Below, one piece after another: positions 54,671 through 64,000 of a stretch of DNA of 64,000 nt (position 1 is its first letter; each line of letters opens with the position of its first letter). Origin of the DNA: Hansfordia pulvinata. Lineage: Eukaryota > Ascomycota > Sordariomycetes > Xylariales. The notes under the pieces were generated by a model. The model had not been told where the DNA came from, did no database searches, and worked only from the letters and a program-made list of their open reading frames with translations. Made by a program: the position numbers and the translations under genes. The DNA lies in assembly GCA_006538405.1 (NCBI GenBank), contig BJKQ01000019.1, positions 186,001-250,000 on the forward strand, read 5' to 3'.

Positions 54671-55864
54671 CTAGATTCCCCAATGGATCCCCCACTGGAT
54701 CCCCCTGGATCCCCCCGCCTCATACCGCAGCAGGTAGTCTGCGCCCAGGCCGGCACTGATGACGCCGCCGGTGATCCAGCACCCGTTGACAAACCACCAC
54801 CAGCAGCTGCTGACGCTGGCAATGTTGACGCGGGCAATCATCCAGGCCAGGGAGGCCGCGCCGCCACCGCACGCACCGACGAAGAAGGCAGGCCCGGCCC
54901 CGGCGGCGACGCCCGCACCCGCCAGCAACGAGACCTGGACGGCAGCCAGCCCCGCGAGGACGGCGCGGGTGGACGAGGCGTGGCGCAGGGCGATGCTCTT
55001 GATGCCGGCCTTTGCGTCGTCGCGGGCGTCCATGCAGGCGTAGATCATGTCGTAGAGGACGGTCCAGGCGACGTTGCTGGCGTAGAGCATGGCGGCGGCG
55101 GCGAGGGCGGCGGGGTCGGCCAGCAGATCGACGCCGAGGGCGGGGAAGCCCATGATGGCGCCCCAGGAGAAGGTCAGGCCGAGGACGACCTGGGGGTAGT
55201 GGGTGACGCGCTTGGCGAGGGGGTAGGCGGCGACGAGCAACAGGCTGGGCACGGCGTAGGAGAAGCAGGCGGCGGGGAACTGCAGCAGGACGGCGAGCCC
55301 GGTCAGCAGCTGGGCGCCGGTGAAGACGAGGGCGGCGCGCGGGGTGATGGCGCGGCGGGCGAGGGGCCGCAGTCGGGTGCGGGCGACGTGGGGGTCGAGG
55401 TTGCGGTCCCAGAGGTCGTTGACGCAGCAGCCGGCGCCGCGCATGACGAGGGCGCCCGCCGCGAACAGGGCGCAGGTGCCGAGCACGGCGCCGGGCGACG
55501 CGGCGGCCGGGTCGGCCAGCGGGGCCGCCAGCAGCGTCGAGAAGACGCACGGGAACAGCAGGTAGTACGTGCCGACGGGCTTGTCCAGGCGGACCAGCTC
55601 GGCGTAGGGGACCCAGGACCGCGGCAGGTGGGCGAGGAGGCCGGTCGTGGGCGGGGCGTAGGCGGGCGCCTCCTCCTGTGAGGGTGAGGGGGGAGGGTTT
55701 GCGGTGTGGGTTGCGCGGCGGGGGATCCGGGGGATCACGGGGGAGACGAGAGACGGGGGATGGCGATGCCCCCTGACTTGCCGAGGCCGTCACCGGGCAG
55801 GGGCCGTAGAGAGTACCGGCACCGTCTGAAAGCAGATCCAGAGAGCGGCCTTGCGGAGAGCCAT
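54671..55864 (-). CDS. COQ2: 4-hydroxybenzoate polyprenyltransferase COQ2 (UbiA family), 5' end uncertain
   Basis: Inner mitochondrial membrane enzyme that prenylates 4-hydroxybenzoate in coenzyme Q synthesis. UbiA motifs: CCVNDLWDRNLDPHVARTRL (first Asp-rich site) and YDMIYACMDARDDAKAGI (second), with about eight hydrophobic helices and the typical WVPYAELVRLDKPVGTYYLL entry. The main frame is open from 54671 to about 55760 but has no ATG before the enzyme and an in-frame TGA above. A likely targeting start is MALRKAALWICFQTVPVLST (ATG 55864), in another frame. The join must involve a missing base in the C-rich 55690-55810 stretch or an intron I could not define. The C-terminal GIQWGIHWGI tail comes from ggatcccc repeats. 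Confidence 0.82.
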
Positions 55865-56588
55865 CTTGCGCTCGCTGGGAGCCGTACAGGCCGCATCATT
55901 GGGTGAGGCTGTCTCGACCATGCTGTCAGCTGGGCTTGCACGACGGGTGATGACGACTGGGCACGGGTGACAACGCCAGCGACCCAACTGGGTGGTCAAC
56001 TGGGTGGTCAACTGGGCAGTGCTCACTTACCTCGACTATTCAGCTAAGGGTCTGGCTGTCCTCATGGTCTGCTGGACTCCGTCCTCGTCTGGGCGGCGCA
56101 GCGACGAAAATGCACCCATGGATATCGGCCGGAGCCGCGTCGGTGGTCCGAGCGCCCGCGTCCACGGCTTTCGGGGTGCGGCCAATCACAGGCGGTATAC
56201 GAGTACTCGTAGGTCAGCGCGCGTCTCGCATTCGAGTCTCCATGACCGCATTTTGTTGCCCCGCCACTTTTCAGCATCCCTTCACCCATCAATCAGTCTG
56301 GCAGCTTCAACCATCGCCACACATAAAAAGGCATTTCGCATCTCGACTATCTCTGCTGCGCGTCAATCCCTCCGCCATACTGCCCACCATCGCGACAACT
56401 CCGTCTCGCCATTCGGCACGCTCGTCGGCACGCCGTCGATACGCGCAGCCCCAGAACGCGCCGCAGCACTTCCAGCCATGCCCTGTCTGCCAGTGTAGGC
56501 TGACGAGTTCGCATCGACTGACGAGCCTGGCATCTCGGCGTGGTTCCACTCGAGCGACTCACCCGCGCAACCCGCTCACCCCCACACC
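55865..56588. other. Divergent intergenic region between COQ2 and the JmjC gene
   Basis: I see no gene. A short caactgggtggt repeat occurs at about 55985-56022. The last 300 bases are likely promoter and leader of the JmjC gene. Confidence 0.55.
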
Positions 56589-59500
56589 ATGCCGACCGCT
56601 CTACACCCCCAGGCGAAATTCGACCCCATCCCGCCCGACCTCGACCTGCACAGCCTCGTGGACCGCACGCCCAACTTCGAATGGGTGACGCGCATCCCCA
56701 CGGCGTACGTGCGCCGGCTGGGCCCCGCGGGGTTCGAGAAGCTGGTGCAGCTTCACGTCATCGAGGGAGGCCGGCCGCTGGTGATCGAGGGCTGGGATAA
56801 GGTGCTGCCCAGCGAGCTGTTCAGCGGCAGCTGGCTGGAGAAGACATACGACAAGAAGCAGGAGAACGTGCGGGACATCAACGGCAAAAGCGACCTGCCC
56901 ATGACGACGGGCCACTACCTCCGGTCGATGGTGCAGCTGACGAACCAGTGGTCGCCGACCAACTACCGCGACGACCGGCGGCAGCGGCTGTACCTCAAGG
57001 ACATTGACTGCCCGCCGGAATGGTTCGAGCACCTGAAGAAGGTGATCCCGCCGAACGTGTTCTACATGAACGACAACGTGGCGGCGGCGGCGCAGGAGCC
57101 GGGCCGGCGCGACGACATCTTCGGGGCGCCGGAGACGACGGCCGCGGTGGCGGGGGACCTGATGAGCAGCCTGCCGGAGGAGATGCGGGCGCAGAACATG
57201 ATGTGCTACGTGGGCCACGAGGGGACGTACACGCCGGCGCACCGGGAGATGTGCGCGAGCCTGGGGCAGAACATCATGGTGGACACGTCGGGGGACGAAA
57301 ACGGGGAGAAGGCGGGCAGCTCGGTGTGGTTCATGACGGAGACCAAGGACCGGGAGGTGGTGCGGGAGTTCTTCCTGTCGATGCTGGGGCACGACATTGA
57401 GATCGAGAAGCACTTTGCGCAGGTGAACGCGTGGAAGAAGGCCAACTTCCCGGTGTACGTGGTGGAGCAGCGCAAGGGGGACTTCATCCTGGTGCCGCCG
57501 CTGGCGCCTCACCAGGTGTGGAACCGGGGCACGCGGACGATGAAGGTGGCGTGGAACCGGACGACGGTGGAGACGCTGGCGATGGCGCTGCGGGAGGCGC
57601 TGCCGCGGGCGCGGCTGGTGTGCCGGGACGAGCAGTACAAGAACAAGGCCATCATCTACTACACGCTGGACAAGTACCACCGGGAGCTGTGCAGCGAGAC
57701 GCCCGAGGTGGAGCTGCTGGGCCTGGGGCAGGACCTGCTGCAAAACTCGGCGCGGGCGAGGCAGCTGGCGGGCGACTTCCGGCGGCTGCTGGGGCTGTTC
57801 ACGGACGTGCTGGTCAGCGAGATGTTTGCGCAGAAGCAGGCCAAGGTGGAGCTGATCCCGTTCGACTCCAACATCACGTGCTCGTACTGCCGGTCCAACA
57901 TCTTCAACCGGTTCCTGACGTGCAAGTGCTGCGTGCGGCAGCTGCTGGACGGCGACGAGGACACGTACGACATCTGCATGGAGTGCTACGCCATGGGCCG
58001 GTCGTGCGTGTGCATCTCGGGCCTGCAGTGGTGCGAGCAGTGGCGCTGGCAGGACCTGGTCGACAAGCACGAGACGTGGCGGGCCATGGTGATCGCCCAG
58101 GACGGCTTCGTGGACCTCGAGTACTCGCCGCAGCCGCTCGAGGTCGCGCGGCGCCGCTCCGGCAAGCGCTCCGTCGCGCAGGTGTGCCAGGAGCAGCTGC
58201 GGCGCCGGCCGTGGAACGACATCTCGAAGCCGCCGCCGCCGCCCGAGCCGGAGCCGGCCGACGAGTCGGAGCCCGAGGTGGACGACGAGAACCGGGTCGT
58301 CAAGAAGAAGGCCCCGAAGCGCAAGAAGAAGCAGGGCGAGACGTACCGCTGCCACGTGTGCTGCCATAAGCACGAGACGTACAAGCTGCAGTTCTGCACG
58401 GCGTGCCCCGAGGCGTACTGCTTCGGCGTGCTGTGGCGCGCCTTCGACATGATGCCCCAGAACGCCATGGAGGTCGAGCACTGGCAGTGCCCGCGGTGCC
58501 TGCAGATCTGCAACTGCGGCTCGTGCCGGCGCTCGGGCAACGCCAACGCCTACGTCCCGCGCAACACCCTGCTGGGCCACGACACGCGCCCCATCGCCGA
58601 CGACCGCAGCGTCGAGTCCATCGTCGACTTCCGCGTGCACAACCTTAACTGGCTCAAGGCCGCCGGCGAGGAGAACCGCAGCAACAACACTAAGCGCATG
58701 CAGCGGCTGCGCCAGCAGGCCGACGCCGAGAAGGCCATGGACCCCTTAGCTAACATGGACGCCGACGACCCGGGCGAGCCCGACTCGGCGTTCCCCGACT
58801 CGGCGCACCCGGACGGGCAGGGCCAGGACGCCTTTGGGGTGGCCGACGCCCAGCACGACCCCGTGCCGCCGGGCGCGGGCCACGAGCCGGGAAGCCAGGT
58901 GCAGACCGCCGACATGACAGGCGTGCAGACCGCCGACATGACGGACGGACAGACCGCCAACACGACGAACGTCCAGGACGGCGCGCCAGGCAGCTCGGCC
59001 TACCCGGACCTCGGCGGATACCCGGACCCGGCGTCGCTCCCGGGCCCCGGCAGGATGATGGGCATAGGCTTCTACGCGCAGGACGAGTCGGGCGATAAGA
59101 TCCTGTTCGACCCCTTCAGCATGCCGTCGACCGAGGCGCTGGACCAGGACACCCAGCAGTCGAGGGTTCCCGACTTTGTCAAGAAGACGCTGCGTCTGGC
59201 CAAGAGAAAGGCCCGGCTGGACCAGTACGACCCGGACTTCCAGGCACCCAAGAGCCACCACCGCAAGAAGCCCAAGACGGGCAACCTGGACCAGCTCGTC
59301 AACCTCGACCCGGCGCTGCTAGGCTCTGTGGAAGACGCCACCGCCACGCCGACTCGACCCGACGGGCCCACCGACGAGCCCGCCCCAGCAGCCGACGCGG
59401 CCACTGACAGGAACCGCCAGCCCCTGCCTGTCGATCCGCTGAACCCGACGCTCCGCCACGCCAAGCCCATCAAGTCGTACATCGAAGCGGAGGACCTGCT

Positions 59501-60734
59501 CGACGACCCCGACGACAGCGTGCCCGTCATCCAGGTGGACGAGGACGTGGCGGCCAACCCCATGTCCGTGCCGAGTGGAGATCCGCTGGACCTCGCTGCC
59601 GAGGCCTTTCGCTCTCTGGCGAAGCCGTCCCAGGCACCGCCTGCCGCCCCTGCTGCCGGGCCCAGCTTGACGGCATCGGGCAAGCGAAGGGGTCGTCCGC
59701 CGCGGAGTGCCGAGGCTCGCAGTGTTGAGGTCCAGAATGGGGAGACGCCGTCAGAGGCCAAGAAGGCCCGGGGTCGCCCTGGACGCGCGTCGGCCCGTCG
59801 ACAATCGTTGCTGGACCAGGTGGAAGAAACGGAGGACACGACCATGGTGGACGCAGACGCAGACGCAGACGCGGATCGTGCAAAGGGAGACGAAGAGGAA
59901 GAGACCACTGGACGACGCCGCAGGGGCCGCCCGGCCAAGAGCTCGACGCACACGCACACGCCCGTTGCGAAGACGGCCAGTGCAGCCGTGGAAACCCCGA
60001 GCGGAAGCCAGGGCCCGAAGAGAAGAGGACGGCCGCCGGGGCGCAGGGCCGAGCCCGACTCGGAGACCACGCCCGCGGCCCCGGCGCCCGCGTCTGAGCC
60101 TAAGGATACTCAGTTCTTGTCGATGGCTGAGCGTATGGCGCTCAAAGGCAAAAAGGTCAAGATCAAGTCGCGCAAGTCGCTCCTCGGCAAGGGGGGTGGT
60201 ACGCCCATGCCGTCTACCCCGGGCGACAAGCCTACCGAGGGCGACAAGCCTGCCGAGAGCGACAAGCCCGCTCCGGTCGAGCCGACGACGAGATTCACGC
60301 CGGCAAACCGCAAGCCTGTGCCCTCGGACAGAGAGCAAGAGACTCCAGCAGCCAGTGAAGAGCGCACCGCCAGAGAGGCGTCGCGCAGCGGCAGAGCGTC
60401 GCGCACGTCCAAGGAGCCATCTGCATCAGGAGAGCCTCGGACGTCACCCAAGGCCCCGGATGCCGACTTTCGACCTGCGGCGGCCAGCTCCAACGCGTCC
60501 ACCGCCAGCGCCACCACCGCCCCTGAGGAACCCACGCCGCGCCGAGCCCGAAGGGGCCCGACCGTGGTGCGGCTCGGGTCGTCGGACGACAACAGCGAAA
60601 GCGCCTCGTCAGACGACGGCGACAGCGACATCCCCGGCGACGCGCCCAGCGCCCGCTTCATAGCGTCGAGAGGGCGCGGCAGAGGTCGCGGCCGCGGAAG
60701 AGGCCGGGGGAGGGGACGGCCGTCGCTGCGGTGA
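56589..60734 (+). CDS. JmjC-domain chromatin protein with zf-4CXXC_R1 and AT-hooks, 1381 aa
   Basis: A putative Fe(II)/2-oxoglutarate histone or DNA-associated demethylase. The JmjC core is present with a HxE...H facial triad: H218 and E220 in TPAHREM, and H308 in PLAPHQVWNRG. The cosubstrate region VWNRGTRTMKVAWNRTTVE follows. A Cys-rich block (CSYCRSNIFNRFLTCKCC, CMECYAMGRSCVC) and a zf-4CXXC_R1 domain (CHVCCHKHETYKLQFC, WQCPRCLQICNCGSCRR, about residues 588-650) come next. The C-terminal half has AT-hook-like motifs (KRRGRPPRS, KKARGRPGR, RRRGRPAKS, KRRGRPPGR), a 24-bp internal repeat (QTADMT) and an RGRGRG tail. It is intronless and intact. The domain order fits fungal JmjC proteins that limit heterochromatin or DNA methylation, but that role is inference. 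Confidence 0.9.
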   Translation: MPTALHPQAKFDPIPPDLDLHSLVDRTPNFEWVTRIPTAYVRRLGPAGFEKLVQLHVIEGGRPLVIEGWDKVLPSELFSGSWLEKTYDKKQENVRDINGKSDLPMTTGHYLRSMVQLTNQWSPTNYRDDRRQRLYLKDIDCPPEWFEHLKKVIPPNVFYMNDNVAAAAQEPGRRDDIFGAPETTAAVAGDLMSSLPEEMRAQNMMCYVGHEGTYTPAHREMCASLGQNIMVDTSGDENGEKAGSSVWFMTETKDREVVREFFLSMLGHDIEIEKHFAQVNAWKKANFPVYVVEQRKGDFILVPPLAPHQVWNRGTRTMKVAWNRTTVETLAMALREALPRARLVCRDEQYKNKAIIYYTLDKYHRELCSETPEVELLGLGQDLLQNSARARQLAGDFRRLLGLFTDVLVSEMFAQKQAKVELIPFDSNITCSYCRSNIFNRFLTCKCCVRQLLDGDEDTYDICMECYAMGRSCVCISGLQWCEQWRWQDLVDKHETWRAMVIAQDGFVDLEYSPQPLEVARRRSGKRSVAQVCQEQLRRRPWNDISKPPPPPEPEPADESEPEVDDENRVVKKKAPKRKKKQGETYRCHVCCHKHETYKLQFCTACPEAYCFGVLWRAFDMMPQNAMEVEHWQCPRCLQICNCGSCRRSGNANAYVPRNTLLGHDTRPIADDRSVESIVDFRVHNLNWLKAAGEENRSNNTKRMQRLRQQADAEKAMDPLANMDADDPGEPDSAFPDSAHPDGQGQDAFGVADAQHDPVPPGAGHEPGSQVQTADMTGVQTADMTDGQTANTTNVQDGAPGSSAYPDLGGYPDPASLPGPGRMMGIGFYAQDESGDKILFDPFSMPSTEALDQDTQQSRVPDFVKKTLRLAKRKARLDQYDPDFQAPKSHHRKKPKTGNLDQLVNLDPALLGSVEDATATPTRPDGPTDEPAPAADAATDRNRQPLPVDPLNPTLRHAKPIKSYIEAEDLLDDPDDSVPVIQVDEDVAANPMSVPSGDPLDLAAEAFRSLAKPSQAPPAAPAAGPSLTASGKRRGRPPRSAEARSVEVQNGETPSEAKKARGRPGRASARRQSLLDQVEETEDTTMVDADADADADRAKGDEEEETTGRRRRGRPAKSSTHTHTPVAKTASAAVETPSGSQGPKRRGRPPGRRAEPDSETTPAAPAPASEPKDTQFLSMAERMALKGKKVKIKSRKSLLGKGGGTPMPSTPGDKPTEGDKPAESDKPAPVEPTTRFTPANRKPVPSDREQETPAASEERTAREASRSGRASRTSKEPSASGEPRTSPKAPDADFRPAAASSNASTASATTAPEEPTPRRARRGPTVVRLGSSDDNSESASSDDGDSDIPGDAPSARFIASRGRGRGRGRGRGRGRGRPSLR

Positions 60735-61024
60735 GCTGTATTGACTCTGACTTGTGGTTCGAATATCGGAGGCTATGATCGCGATAGTCAGGTCGATCCA
60801 GACTGGCGGAGATTAGAAGGGGACGGCTGTCGTGCGATGGGCTGTCAAATGACTTCAAAGTTGTTGTGAGTACTAGAGACGCCTTCAGGGATGGGCAGGT
60901 GGACTGCAGACTAGGGTGTGAATACTGGAGACGCCTTCACTGTACGGACTGAACGCAGACGACTGTCGTGGCTGAGCGATAGTTTGAACAGGAATGTTAA
61001 TGCTAATGTACTCGCTGAATGCTC
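60735..61024. other. Short convergent intergenic region
   Basis: A duplicated segment containing gagacgccttca occurs at about 60875 and 60930. No gene seen. Confidence 0.55.
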
Positions 61025-62127
61025 CTACGGCTCGTACATGTCCTTCAACTCCCAGAACGTCTTGAAAAAGTCGGGCCCTCCCGCGTAGAAACTGCGATGT
61101 GTCCGGACCCCTGTGATCTTTGTCTTCAACCCTCCCCATGAGACCTTCCTGTTGTACGTGGTGCGAGGGCCGTCTGCCGACATGAGACCGGCCACGTACA
61201 GCAGCCCGTCGAGGCGCCGCCGCCACATGAGCGGGCCCCCGAGTATCCGTCTTCGGGCTCGACGTCGGACTCGAGCGGCCCACGGTAGCCAACCGCCCCG
61301 CACACTTCGGAGGTGCCGTCCCAGGCCAGGACGTGCGTCTGGCCCTCGAGCTTTTTGTGGTCCGGATAGCCGGCGTACCTGAAGATGCGCTTGCCGAAGG
61401 GGATCTCGTCGTAGCTCTGGGGCATCTCGCTGCAGGGTGGGTCAGTCGGGGCAAGGGACAAAGGAAGAAGTAAGTATCAAAAAGAAGAACCGACTCACAG
61501 ATGCCCATACGTCTTTCCCAGCGGCTTGTCCAGCAACCCGATGACCCAGTCGTCGTTTTCCCGGTGGCACTGCGTCCAGGCGCTGTACTCGAGACGGTCG
61601 AGGACGAGGTTCTCCTTTTTCCGGTGCGGCGCCGTCCACCACTTGACGACCGTGGCGTACTCGCGGCCCTCGTCGGGCGCGTCGTCGTCGTACACCGGGT
61701 AGAACACGGAGCCGGGCTGGTTCAGGTGCCCGTGCAGGGCCGTGACGATCAGCCGCTCGCCGACCAGCGCGCCCGTGCCCCTGCTGCCGCCCCCGAACCT
61801 CACCATGCCGTGCGCGCGGTACTCGGGCTTCTTCGTGTCCACGAGCTTCTTGCGCGTGGGTTCCGTATGCGAGCTCCCGTGCGACTTGCGGCTGCCGCGG
61901 CTGCTCCTGTCGTCGGGACTCTCCCTTTTCGCGGCGGCTGTGTCTGCCGTCTCGGGTCCGGCCACCCCTGTCGCTCCGTCTCCAGTCGCCCCGTGCCGGG
62001 CCACCGCCGAGCGCTCGCCGGCGGCTCCAGGAAGCGCCGGTGGGCGGGCGGATAGGGCGGCGGCTGCGAGGGCCAGCAGAAGCACGGAAAGCCTCAGCAT
62101 CGCCCGCATGGCTGAACTGTACCGCAT
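61025..62127 (-). CDS. Secreted trypsin-like (S1, V8-type) serine protease, 344 aa
   Basis: An extracellular serine endopeptidase. A signal peptide (MLRLSVLLLALAAAALSA) and a probable basic/Ser-rich propeptide ending near KKPEYRA precede the catalytic domain. The catalytic triad is visible: His in LIVTALHGHL, Asp in NDDWVIGLLDKPLG and Ser in GYSGGPLMW. Exons (minus): 62127-61499 and 61429-61025. The 69-nt intron (GTGAGT...CTGAC...CAG) joins YGHL to EMPQSYDE. One missing base in the run at 61235-61239 falls exactly in the active-site Ser loop. Uncorrected, the protein would lose its nucleophile, so this site deserves checking. Alternative ATGs are at 62109 and 62100; 62100 gives the cleanest signal peptide. 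Confidence 0.82.
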
Positions 62128-63097
62128 CGTGAGAACAAGCTGCCGCGTGCGTCGGAGCGTAGGGCTGAGCGGAAGCTAGGCTGCGTGACCCTGAGATTGG
62201 CGGGCAGGCCTCGACTTATCAAGGCTGCGCCCTGCAGACTCGCTCCCATTGTCTTGCTCGTCGGCGCGCGCCGCGCTCGGTGACCTCCTCGACGTGGCGC
62301 CGCCTTGCGAAGATACGCTACCGCAAGAAGGCAAGTGCCCGTCGCCTGCTTCTGCGGGAGGTTCCCACGGGTGGCGACGCGCCAGCGTTCGGGGAGATCT
62401 GATTCATCAGCGGCGCTGCTTGGCTCGAGGGCCTTACCGACGTCGGGCGTGGCGACACGAATCCTGGCCTTAGCGATCCTGTGCTGAGTGAGCGTGAACA
62501 CGCCGCCGCGGCCATTGGGAGCCAGTATAAGACACGAAGCGGCTTTTGGATAGGCTCGGCTTTCGCCACCACGCCTACAAAGCTGGCTATAGGTAGTCGG
62601 AATTTGTCAACCAGTCTCTGGGGCGAGACTAGACCTTTTCCATGGCACATAGTCCGCAGGAAGGATCCCCGCCAACGCGGTGCTGCGCCTCAGGCTCAAC
62701 CTGACGAGGGCAGTCCACGCCACCGTGGCAGGCGACTCGCTAGGATTACCAGAAGCAGGTGGTGAGGCGGTTTGGTATCGCTAAATCGCCTCGTGGTATT
62801 GGGCCTTGGGCGCTCAACAGCCTCGACCCGGCATCACCGGATTCCAACCCCCGAAATATGGACGATAGCATAGCAGACTGGTGACAGATCAGGTCAGATA
62901 TCAAGGTCCAGGCGTCATCAACAGTCGTCAGCCAAAGCACCGACATGAGTCTATTCAAATATAAATCTCGCATCTGCGATTAACGCGCATCTGCGATTAA
63001 CGACCGCCGGAACGGCCCCGTGCCGACTTGCGGCTCATCAACATCGTCATCGTCATGCCCAAAGCCAGCGTCACAGCCATCACCTACACGGGATTTA
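62128..63097. other. Intergenic region between the protease and RUD3 genes
   Basis: I see no supportable gene. GC content is lower from about 62530 to 63000. No clear repeat. Confidence 0.55.
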
Positions 63098-64000
63098 CTA
63101 GGCTGGCCCTGCGCCCCTCGACGCAGGCCTGGAGCCTTGTGAGGACGCGCCAGCCCCAGAGTGCGCGGCCGCCGCCTCGTCCGCGCTACGCTCGAGGAAG
63201 CCGGCCCACAGGTCGGCGAGGGACTCGCGGGGCTGCCCCGGAGACGTGGCGCCGGTAGCCGTGCCGGCGGAGGGGTCGGAGAAGAAGTCCGGGTTGGTGA
63301 TGTTGTTGAGGGACGGCGTGCTGGGGGTGCGGTGGAAGGGGACGTGGGCAGGCGCAGGCTGTTGCTGGACGCCCCCGGGCGAGCAAGACCGGCCTGCTCG
63401 CGCTGCTCGTCGGTCCAGCCCAGCAGGCCGGCGATGACCTGCAGGATCTGGAACTTCTTGGGGTCTGAGCGGTCCAGAGCCAAGAACTGCAGGAAGTGAT
63501 TCGTCACGATTTGTCTGTCCAATCAGTCAGTCAAGCCCACGGTCGTGGGGTAATGCCACTCACCTGTCGATGCTGTCCTCGGGCTTGGTCTTCTTCAGAT
63601 AGCGCAGGGCTTTCGTCAGGTGGTCGTTGAGCACAATGGCCTCGTGCCTCAGCTTTCCGATCAGCAGGTTCTTCTCCTTGACCTCCTTCTCAAAGGGCGC
63701 CGTGCGCTCCAGCTCGCTGGTCAGCGACTGCTGGGCGGACTCGGCCTCGGAGGCCCGCTTGTCGGCGTCGGCCACGAGCTTCTTCATGGCCTGCAGCTGC
63801 TCCTCGGACGACTCGACCATCTCGCGCAGCTCTCTCCGCCGCGCCTCCTGGATCTCCTGCAGGGCGCGCTGCAGGCCGTCCACCGACTGGGCCTGGCTGT
63901 CGCGGTCGGCGGCGGCGCGCTCGTAGTTGTCCCGCAGCGAGACGACCTGCTCCTCGAGGGCCGAGGCCTTGTCGGCCAGCGACTCGCGCACCGAGCGCTC
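63098..64000 (-). CDS. RUD3: Golgin RUD3, GRAB domain (partial, runs off the right edge)
   Basis: cis-Golgi coiled-coil tether of the Rud3/GMAP-210 type. The part in the window begins inside a heptad-rich coiled coil (ALEEQVVSLRDNYERA...). It then shows the KLRHEAIVLNDHLTKALRYLKK segment and the Arf-binding GRAB domain (VTNHFLQFLALDRSDPKKFQ, VIAGLLGWTDEQREQAGLAR). The C-terminal tail (NITNPDFFSDPSA, ESLADLWAGFLERSA) is conserved in fungi. Exons (minus): >64000-63564 and 63514-63098, with a 49-nt intron. One missing base in the GGGG run at 63338-63341 is needed to read the tail to the stop at 63098. The 5' part lies beyond the window. Confidence 0.85.

Noticed and set aside
56601..58640. Minus-strand ORF (679 codons) opposite the JmjC gene
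   Set aside because: Shadow of the JmjC frame with biased composition and no recognisable domain.
1..64000. Repeat-induced point mutation (RIP) or transposon remnants
   Set aside because: I see no AT-rich, TpA-enriched blocks, no transposase, reverse transcriptase or long terminal repeats. The frame breaks are indels, not C-to-T changes.
1..64000. tRNA genes
   Set aside because: Scanning for T-loop GGTTCRAnTCC and matching acceptor stems on both strands gave no full cloverleaf by eye.

Overview
This window is nuclear DNA of a filamentous ascomycete, most likely a sordariomycete (Pezizomycotina). The evidence is split genes with 43-119 nt introns of the GTRAGT...GCTRAC...CAG type, very GC-rich third codon positions, and protein families typical of this group: HET, DUF7514, an Stc1-domain protein, a fungal Hsp70-like ATPase and a GH5_12 glycosidase. 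The genus cannot be fixed by eye. I find 24 supportable protein-coding genes, one doubtful gene remnant, no tRNA or rRNA, and no recognisable transposon.

Layout, left to right. UFD1 (minus, 0.36-2.57 kb) and an F-box/zinc-binding protein (plus, 3.4-5.2 kb) share a divergent promoter. An Hsp70-like ATPase (minus, 5.6-7.75 kb) and an Ime2/MAK-type kinase (minus, 8.5-10.9 kb) follow. A 5 kb gene-free stretch leads to an Stc1-domain protein (plus, 15.9-17.3 kb), a DUF7514 protein (plus, 18.1-20.3 kb), a secreted DIT1/PvcA-like protein (plus, 22.4-23.8 kb), KGD4 (plus, 26.6-27.1 kb) and a HET protein (plus, 28.1-30.1 kb). Then come a flavin monooxygenase (minus, to 32.2 kb), a small degenerate RNase III-like protein (minus, 32.9-33.4 kb), a PAN/Apple membrane protein (plus, 34.3-35.4 kb), polynucleotide kinase-phosphatase (minus, 35.5-37.15 kb), a Cys-rich orphan (minus, 38.1-38.5 kb), a GH6 protein (minus), a GH5_12 sterol/ceramide glucosidase (minus) and an S1/P1 nuclease (minus, to 44.3 kb). 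A QDE-1-type RNA-dependent RNA polymerase fills 45.7-49.8 kb (plus). It is followed by a second tiny Cys-rich orphan (plus, 51.5 kb), a DUF5315-like protein (minus), RPS23 (plus, 53.7 kb), COQ2 (minus), a large JmjC/AT-hook chromatin protein (plus, 56.6-60.7 kb), a secreted trypsin-like protease (minus) and the 3' end of RUD3 (minus, running off the right edge).

No metabolic cluster is evident. The functional theme that repeats is RNA silencing and chromatin: an Stc1-domain protein, an RdRP, a catalytically degenerate RNase III-like protein and a JmjC protein with AT-hooks all lie here, though spaced by unrelated genes.

The most important technical observation concerns frame breaks. Eleven genes carry 16 breaks, each repaired by restoring one base, and almost all lie in short G/C runs (one is in an A run). 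They hit conserved enzymes and unique genes alike. They therefore look like homopolymer under-calls in the assembly rather than pseudogenes, and the coordinates and protein lengths below are given on that reading. Intergenic DNA is unusually rich in short minisatellites (9-33 bp units).
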